A stretch of DNA of 10,575 nucleotides, from NCBI GenBank assembly GCA_017860085.1, contig JAFNAJ010000156.1, positions 1 to 10,575 on the forward strand. Reading direction: 5' to 3'. Source of the stretch: Acidobacteriota bacterium. GTDB taxonomy: Bacteria > Acidobacteriota > Vicinamibacteria > Vicinamibacterales > JAFNAJ01. Under the pieces are notes generated by a model. That model was not told where the DNA came from. It ran no database searches and worked only from the letters and a program-made list of their open reading frames with translations. Below are positions 6,217 to 10,575 of the stretch, piece by piece. Made by a program: the position numbers and the translations under genes. Every line of letters starts with the position of its first letter. Positions within the stretch are counted from its first letter, which is position 1.

Positions 6217-7995
6217 ATGAGCACAACAGCAACGCCGGACGTTCGCGCGACGCTCACGACCACGCTCGACCCGGTGGTGGCCCGGGTCGCAGCACGCAAG
6301 GACGCCTGGGTTCGGGAGGACGTCCCGGCTCGAATCGCCTACCTGGAGGCGTGCAAGCAGGGGCTGCTGGACATTGCCGACGAGTGGGTGCGTGCCGGCT
6401 GCCACGCCAAGGGCATCGCCTACCTGGAGGCGTGCAAGCAGGGGCTGCTGGACATCGCCGACGAGTGGGTGCGTGCCGGCTGCCACGCCAAGGGCATCGA
6501 CCCCGCCTCGCCGCGGGCGGGGGAGGAGTGGTTCAGCGGGCCGATGGCGACCGTCCGGCACGTTCGCCTGATGGTCAACTCCCTGAGAGCCAACGGGCAG
6601 CCCAAGCCCTTGCACCTGAAGCAGCGGGCGAACGGCCAGTGGGTTGCCCACGTGTTCCCGCCCTCGCTGCTCAAGCGCATCGTCTACTCGGACATGACGG
6701 TCGAAGTGTGGATGCAGCCTGGCAAGCCGCCCAGCCAGGGGCGCATCTATCGGGACAAGGCCGAAGGCGTGACACGCCCGGGTCGTGTCTGCCTGGTGCT
6801 CGGCGCCGGCAACCAGTCGTCGATCGGACCGCTCGACGTCGTCTACAAGCTGTTCGCCGAAGACGAAGTGGTGGTGCTGAAGCTGAACCCGGTGAACGAG
6901 TATCTGGCACCGCTGTTTCGACGCGCGTTCCGCAGCCTCATCGATGCCGGATACCTCGACATCGTGCAGGGCGGTGTCGACGTCGGGAAGTACCTGTGCG
7001 ACCATCCCGACATCCACAGCATCCACCTGACGGGCTCGGAAACCACCCACGACGCGATCGTGTGGGGCGAGACCGCAGAGGAGCAGGAGCAGCGCAAGGC
7101 CACGGGCCGGCCCCGTATCGACAAGACGGTGACGTCAGAACTGGGGTGCGTCACCCCCGTGCTCGTCGTGCCCGGCCGGTGGTCGCGAGGCGACCTCAAG
7201 TTCCAGGCGCGGAACGTCGCCAGCATGGTCGCTCACAACGCCAGCTTCAACTGCAACGCCGCCAAGGCGCTCGTCCTTGCCCGCGGCTGGGACCAGCGCG
7301 AGGCGTTCCTCGAGGAACTCCATACGGTGTTCGCGCGCCTGCCTGCGCGGCGGGCGTACTATCCCGGCGCCGAGGAGCGCTACCAGCGGTTCCGCGAACA
7401 CTACCCGAACGCACGCGTGCTCGGGCCGACGGGCCCACACGTGGTGCCGTGGACGGTCCTGCCCAACGTGCCTCCCAATGCGGGTGAGTATGCGCTCACG
7501 CGGGAGGCGTTCTGTGCGGTGCTGGCGGAGACGAGCCTCGACGTGGACGATGCGGAGACGTTCCTGCGCGAGGCCGTGTCGTTTGTCAACGAGCACGTCT
7601 GGGGCACGCTCTCGTGCGTCGTGATCGCCGACGGCCGCACGCAGCGGCGCCACCGGGCGCAGTTCGAGCAGGCACTGGCCGACCTGCGCTACGGCGACAT
7701 CGGGGTCAACGTGTGGACCGGCGCCAACTACGCGCTCGGTGTGGCCACGTGGGGTGCGTTTCCCGGGAACACGCTCGACAACGTGCGGTCGGGTATCGGC
7801 GTGGTGCACAACACCAAGCTGTTCGACTACCCGGAGAAGTCGATCTGTCGTGGTCCGTTCCGCCTGTGGCCGACGCCGGTCTGGTTTGCCGATCACAGGA
7901 ACCTCGCCGAGCTGGGGCGCCGCGCCACGTGGTTCGAGTCGAACCCGACGTGGGCCTCGCTCCCCGGCGTGGCGTGGGCCGGCCTGAAGGGGTAG
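6217..7995 (+). CDS. Divergent aldehyde dehydrogenase-superfamily protein with internal duplication
   Basis: This 592-residue protein shows aldehyde dehydrogenase landmarks in order: a Rossmann segment RVCLVLGAGNQSSIGPLDVV with EVVVLKLNPVNEY (the usual cofactor-binding lysine strand), HLTGSETTHDA (the FTGS-type loop), candidate general base Glu308 in TSELGC, and candidate nucleophile Cys346 in SFNCNAAK, 38 residues later. It is longer than typical family members (about 480-500) and the motifs are atypical (ELGC for ELGG, NCN for GQxC), so it belongs to a divergent branch; substrate and cofactor are unknown. Residues 40-93 are two near-identical 27-residue units. The start ATG has AGGAG at 6206-6210, six bases upstream. 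It lies 51 bases after the patatin gene and probably shares its transcript. Aldehyde or acyl-CoA metabolism tied to PHA monomers is possible but unproven. Confidence 0.85.
   Translation: MSTTATPDVRATLTTTLDPVVARVAARKDAWVREDVPARIAYLEACKQGLLDIADEWVRAGCHAKGIAYLEACKQGLLDIADEWVRAGCHAKGIDPASPRAGEEWFSGPMATVRHVRLMVNSLRANGQPKPLHLKQRANGQWVAHVFPPSLLKRIVYSDMTVEVWMQPGKPPSQGRIYRDKAEGVTRPGRVCLVLGAGNQSSIGPLDVVYKLFAEDEVVVLKLNPVNEYLAPLFRRAFRSLIDAGYLDIVQGGVDVGKYLCDHPDIHSIHLTGSETTHDAIVWGETAEEQEQRKATGRPRIDKTVTSELGCVTPVLVVPGRWSRGDLKFQARNVASMVAHNASFNCNAAKALVLARGWDQREAFLEELHTVFARLPARRAYYPGAEERYQRFREHYPNARVLGPTGPHVVPWTVLPNVPPNAGEYALTREAFCAVLAETSLDVDDAETFLREAVSFVNEHVWGTLSCVVIADGRTQRRHRAQFEQALADLRYGDIGVNVWTGANYALGVATWGAFPGNTLDNVRSGIGVVHNTKLFDYPEKSICRGPFRLWPTPVWFADHRNLAELGRRATWFESNPTWASLPGVAWAGLKG
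6334..6495 (+). repeat. 81-base in-frame tandem duplication inside the aldehyde dehydrogenase gene
   Basis: Copy one (6334-6414) and copy two (6415-6495) are identical at 80 of 81 bases; the only difference is T6375 against C6456, a silent ATT/ATC change. Each copy encodes a 27-residue helical unit starting IAYLEACKQGLLDIADEWV. The match continues only four bases (ATCG) past copy two. Because the length is a multiple of three, the frame is kept and the protein gains 27 residues near its N-terminus. Near-perfect identity points to a recent event; the silent difference argues mildly against a pure assembly artefact. Confidence 0.95.
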
Positions 7996-8003
7996 CAGTG
8001 CAC

Positions 8004-8123
8004 GTTCTTGGTGCCTGGTTCTTGGTCCGTTCAAGGTGCTTGGTCCTTGGTTCCTGCAGCAAGAACCAAGAACGAACCCCGAACCAAGAACCCCGAACGG
8101 ACCAAGAACCAGGCACCAAGAAC
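8004..8123. repeat. Fold-back repeat element rich in GAACCAAGAAC units
   Basis: Two 29-base arms, 8004-8032 and 8095-8123, are perfect reverse complements around a 62-base loop. The loop contains a smaller inverted repeat, CTTGGTTC (8046-8053) with GAACCAAG (8063-8070). The right half and the bases just past it hold repeated GAACCAAGAAC-like units (8063-8073, 8081-8091, 8101-8110, 8115-8123, 8122-8130), and the left half holds their complements. The element lies nine bases after the aldehyde dehydrogenase stop, between convergent genes. It could be a non-autonomous, REP- or MITE-like repeat, and a transcript through it would form a long hairpin that might end transcription from either side. 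No flanking target duplication is evident. It has no T-run like a classical terminator. Confidence 0.9.
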
Positions 8124-8225
8124 CAAGAACCTCCGAGGCGATGGGACAGCGCAAGGTGAGCCCGCCCAGGCAGCCGAGGGCGTCGAAGGCCGGCTGGAAC
8201 TGGCAGAAGGGACGGACCGCGGGCC
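8124..8225. other. Short noncoding stretch between fold-back element and amidohydrolase stop
   Basis: Apart from one last repeat unit ending at 8130, these 102 bases show no start with a ribosome binding site, no recognisable protein and no clear hairpin. Open frames across it are read-through shadows of the repeat element or of neighbouring genes. Confidence 0.6.
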
Positions 8226-9551
8226 TCACCGGGGCTCGCGATACAGCCGGCCGCCCTTCATCACCAGGACCACCTTCCGCAGCGCCGAGATGTCGGCGGT
8301 CGGATCGCCGGCCACCGCGATGAGATCCGCGAGCGCGCCGGGCTTGACCACGCCGACCGCGTCGAGGTCGAGGATGGCGGCATTGCCAGACGTCGCCGCA
8401 CGGATGGCCTCGAGGTTCGTCATCCCGTAGTCCACCATCAGCTCGAGCTCGCGCACGTTGTCGCCGTGCGCGTAGACGCCCACGTCGCCCCCGAAGCACA
8501 TCGGCACTCCTGCAGCCAGCGCGGCCTTGAAGCTCTGCCGCTTCTCGACCAGCCGCTGCGGTTCTGGCTGCTCGCCCTTCTTCCAGCCGGCGTACTGGGT
8601 GGTGGCATCCCCCGCGGCGAGCGTCGGGCAGAGCGCGACCTTCCGCTCGGCCATCAGCTTCCACACGTCGGGCGTCCCCTCGTCGCCGTGCTCGATCGTC
8701 TGGGCCCCGGCCATCACAGCGCGTCGTATGCCCTCGGGCGTGCTCGCGTGAGCCACCACCGGGCGCCCACTGCTCCTGGCGACCTCGACGATGCGCGTCA
8801 GTTCCTCGAGCGTGAAGGTGGGTTGGGCCTCATCGTGAGGACCCCAGCGATAGTCGGCATACACCTTGACCACGTCGGCACCGCGTCCAATCTGCCCACG
8901 TGCCACGCGCGCCACGCCCTCGAGGCCGTCGGCTTCCTCAGCGCCCTGCGGCACCTTGAACGAAGGTGCAAACCCCTTCGGGCCGTAACTGCCGGTGGCA
9001 ACCATCGCCGGGCCCGCCACGATGAGCCGTGGCCCCGGGATGAGGCCCTCGTCGACGGCCCGCTTGAGCGCCACGTCGGCGTAGCCGGCGCCCTCGGTCC
9101 CAAGGTCGCGCTCGGTCGTGACGCCTGCGAGCAGCGTCCGCTCGAGGTGCCTGACCGCGCGTGCCACCCGGTACGCCTCGGGCTCCTTGAGCACCTGGTC
9201 ATTCCAGACGGTTTCGTTGTACGGGTGCAGGAGGATGTGCGAGTGCCCCTCGATCAGGCCCGGCATCAGCGTCGTGCCAGGCAAGCGAATCGTCCGCCCC
9301 GAGGTTGCGACGGGTGACGGACCTGCGGCCACGATCCGGTCTCCGCGTACGACGACCGACCAGCCCGTGTGCAGGTCACGGCCATCGAAGACGCGGTCGG
9401 GCACCAGGACGATCGTAACGGTCTCGTCGGGCGCCTGCGCCGATTCCACCGCTGGCGGCGCAGCATGTGTCGCGAGGGGCGCGGCGAGCGCGCCCGCGAT
9501 GGCGACCACGCGGAGGCGGGCGGAGTGACGGCGAGTGACATCGAGCGTCAT
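8226..9551 (-). CDS. Secreted metal-dependent amidohydrolase family protein (imidazolonepropionase/prolidase-like)
   Basis: This 441-residue protein has an N-terminal signal peptide: a basic start (RRHSARLR), hydrophobic VVAIAGALAAPLA and a likely cleavage after ATHA near residue 30, so it acts in the periplasm or outside the cell. The amidohydrolase-superfamily metal ligands are all visible: His103 and His105 (EGHSH), the bridging Lys229 (VVKVYADY), His268 (VVAHAS), His288 (TIEHGDE) and Asp356 (FGGDVG). The C-terminal PGALADLIAVAGDP is the usual small beta-domain motif. Relatives hydrolyse cyclic amides or dipeptides such as Xaa-Pro; the substrate here cannot be read from sequence. GGAGGA (complement of 9558-9563) lies six bases before the ATG and fixes the start. 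It is divergent from the phosphodiester glycosidase-like gene with 33 bases between start codons, and convergent with the aldehyde dehydrogenase. Confidence 0.9.
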   Translation of the reverse strand: MTLDVTRRHSARLRVVAIAGALAAPLATHAAPPAVESAQAPDETVTIVLVPDRVFDGRDLHTGWSVVVRGDRIVAAGPSPVATSGRTIRLPGTTLMPGLIEGHSHILLHPYNETVWNDQVLKEPEAYRVARAVRHLERTLLAGVTTERDLGTEGAGYADVALKRAVDEGLIPGPRLIVAGPAMVATGSYGPKGFAPSFKVPQGAEEADGLEGVARVARGQIGRGADVVKVYADYRWGPHDEAQPTFTLEELTRIVEVARSSGRPVVAHASTPEGIRRAVMAGAQTIEHGDEGTPDVWKLMAERKVALCPTLAAGDATTQYAGWKKGEQPEPQRLVEKRQSFKAALAAGVPMCFGGDVGVYAHGDNVRELELMVDYGMTNLEAIRAATSGNAAILDLDAVGVVKPGALADLIAVAGDPTADISALRKVVLVMKGGRLYREPR

Positions 9552-9569
9552 GACGGATCCTCCGCGCAG

Positions 9570-9577
9570 AGTATAGT
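9570..9577. promoter_or_regulatory. Overlapping divergent -10 elements between amidohydrolase and NAGPA-family genes
   Basis: AGTATAGT at 9570-9577 reads TATACT on the - strand (9575 to 9570) and TATAGT on the + strand (9572-9577), each 5/6 to TATAAT. It is the AT-richest spot in the 33-base gap between the two start codons. No good -35 is seen on either side. On the + strand the -10 ends seven bases before the ATG at 9585, so the mRNA would begin at or next to the start codon. On the - strand the start would fall near 9563, at the first base of the GGAGGA ribosome binding site. Predicted from sequence only. Confidence 0.5.
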
Positions 9578-9584
9578 GCCCGTG

Positions 9585-10575
9585 ATGTGGTTCGCGGTCG
9601 CGTCACGCCGACGCCGCTTCGCGGTTGTCGTCGTCGGGCTGCTGGCGGGTGTCGGTGTCGTGGGCGCGGGTCGCCGACAGCCGGCGGCGGCTGCCGGACA
9701 GCCTGCGGTCGCGTCGGGCTTTGCGCCAGGCCCCTCGGTGGAGGTAGCCGACGGCCTGTGGCTGTTCCGTCCCGCTGCGACCTCGCTCCTGGACCCGCCG
9801 GGCCCAGTCGTCGTCCAGGCGCTGCGCGTCGACCGCTCGCGGGCACGCCTCGCGGTCGCGCTGGCCGACGGCTCGACGCCAGCGCGACAGCCCGTCACGG
9901 AGATCGCGAAACAGCACCGTGCGCTGGCGGCGATCAACGCCAGCTTCTTCGACATGGCGACGGGCCGGCAGGTTGGGTTGCTCAAGGTGGGCGGCCAGCT
10001 CGTGGCGACGTCTGGACGCACGAGAGGTGCGGTCGCATGGTCGGACGGGGCGGTGCTCTTCGACCGCGTGAGTGTCGGGCTCGCTCTCAGGGCGGCAGGT
10101 CGGGGGCGCACCTTCGCGATCGACCACATCAACCCTGTGGAGTCGATGAGCGGGCTCTCGCTCTACACCTCGGCCTATCGTCTGCCGATCCATGGGCGAC
10201 GGTCCTCGCCACCGTCCGAACGTGTCGGCAATGACGCCCGTGGCGCCGCCGACGTCGTGCCGCATGCTCCGGCTGACGTGCCGTGGGCGCGTGTGTGGCG
10301 GTGGCAACTCGATGCGTCGAACGTGAACCTGAAGGTCCACCCCGCCGCGGAGGGCGCAAACGTCCGGTCCACCGCGCAGAGACCGGAGGCCCCGCCTGGC
10401 GTGGAGAGCGCATGGCGTGTCACGACCATGCTGAGGGATACGACCGAGCCACTCTCAACGGCAGAGACCGGGTCGATGGTGCTCACGTATCGGAGCCGCA
10501 CGAGCACAGTTCCGCGCGCCCTCCGTGGACTCACAGAGGGCACCTCGGTCGAGATCGTCGAGACGTACCGGACGA
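9585..10575 (+). CDS. Phosphodiester glycosidase (NAGPA)-family protein, 3' end outside window
   Basis: The frame is open from ATG 9585 to the right edge (330 residues seen). The N-terminus is a signal peptide or membrane anchor: MWFAVASRRRRF then hydrophobic AVVVVGLLAGVGVVGA, so the protein is probably exported. Residues about 114-150 carry the family core: LAAINASFFDMATG (Asn118, Phe121-Phe122, Asp123), GLLKVGGQLVATSGRTRGAV and WSDGAVLFDRV. Further on, PRALRGLTEGTSVEIVETY resembles the strand before the second half of the catalytic domain. The family is named for the mammalian enzyme that uncovers mannose-6-phosphate by removing GlcNAc; bacterial members are thought to cleave phosphodiester-linked sugars or polymers, but few are characterised. 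Another GTG (9582) is in frame directly before the ATG. There is no Shine-Dalgarno, and a -10-like TATAGT lies seven bases upstream, consistent with a leaderless message. Divergent from the amidohydrolase gene. Confidence 0.78.
   Translation, partial: MWFAVASRRRRFAVVVVGLLAGVGVVGAGRRQPAAAAGQPAVASGFAPGPSVEVADGLWLFRPAATSLLDPPGPVVVQALRVDRSRARLAVALADGSTPARQPVTEIAKQHRALAAINASFFDMATGRQVGLLKVGGQLVATSGRTRGAVAWSDGAVLFDRVSVGLALRAAGRGRTFAIDHINPVESMSGLSLYTSAYRLPIHGRRSSPPSERVGNDARGAADVVPHAPADVPWARVWRWQLDASNVNLKVHPAAEGANVRSTAQRPEAPPGVESAWRVTTMLRDTTEPLSTAETGSMVLTYRSRTSTVPRALRGLTEGTSVEIVETYRT

Noticed and set aside
8063..8130. Possible CRISPR-like array of GAACCAAGAAC units
   Set aside because: The units are about 8-11 bases, irregularly spaced and partly overlapping, with no unique spacers of constant length and no cas genes.
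8008..8430. Small + strand open frame containing NQEPRTKNQ-like peptide repeats
   Set aside because: The peptide is just translation of the GAACCAAGAAC repeat units and then runs antisense to the amidohydrolase gene; there is no ribosome binding site.
7135..8664. Long - strand open frame (509 residues) across the aldehyde dehydrogenase, the repeat element and the amidohydrolase end
   Set aside because: It crosses two genes with strong family motifs in other frames and a noncoding repeat; its composition is that of an antisense shadow.
9587..10234. + strand frame starting at 9587 as the real gene after the divergent promoter
   Set aside because: It is Arg/Gly-rich without domain signature; the frame from ATG 9585 gives a signal peptide and the NASFFD core of the phosphodiester glycosidase family and stays open to the window edge.

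Overview
This is a GC-rich bacterial window that looks like ordinary chromosome of an Acidobacteriota-type organism, probably class Vicinamibacteria. That placement is an inference from base composition, gene mix and the GAACCAAGAAC-type repeat; no rRNA or marker gene is present to prove it. I count ten protein genes, two of them cut by the window edges. I see no tRNA, rRNA, CRISPR array, transposase or phage gene.

Left block (1-3309). The 3' end of a CYTH-like gene on the + strand runs convergently into a complete lutABC operon on the - strand (lutA 2572-3309, lutB 1163-2575, lutC 480-1166). The three lut genes overlap by four bases at each junction. They encode the iron-sulfur/LUD-domain enzyme that oxidises L-lactate to pyruvate.

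Middle block (3310-7995). A 191-base divergent intergenic region carries two back-to-back sigma70-like promoters, each with a 17-base spacer: TTGGCA/TACAAC towards lutA and TTGACA/TATCAT towards phaR. A perfect 23-base palindrome (3449-3471) sits at the expected phaR transcription start and is a good candidate for an autoregulatory operator or a 5' mRNA hairpin. Downstream are phaR (PHA synthesis regulator), two different small phasin-like genes, a patatin-family acyl hydrolase and a divergent aldehyde dehydrogenase-superfamily gene, all on the + strand with gaps of -4, 1, 31 and 51 bases. This looks like one transcription unit for the surface and turnover of polyhydroxyalkanoate (PHA) granules. 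No PHA synthase, thiolase or reductase gene is in the window. The aldehyde dehydrogenase gene contains a nearly identical in-frame 81-base tandem duplication.

Right block (7996-10575). A 120-base fold-back element, with perfect 29-base arms and many GAACCAAGAAC-type units, lies between the convergent aldehyde dehydrogenase and amidohydrolase genes. The amidohydrolase (- strand, secreted, metal-dependent) is divergent from a phosphodiester glycosidase (NAGPA)-family gene (+ strand, cut by the right edge). Only 33 bases separate their start codons, and overlapping -10-like elements face both ways. The + strand gene may be translated from a leaderless or nearly leaderless mRNA.

The best candidate for something undescribed is the phaR-phasin-phasin-patatin-ALDH cluster. 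It suggests a patatin-type PHA granule depolymerase under PhaR control, divergent from lactate oxidation.
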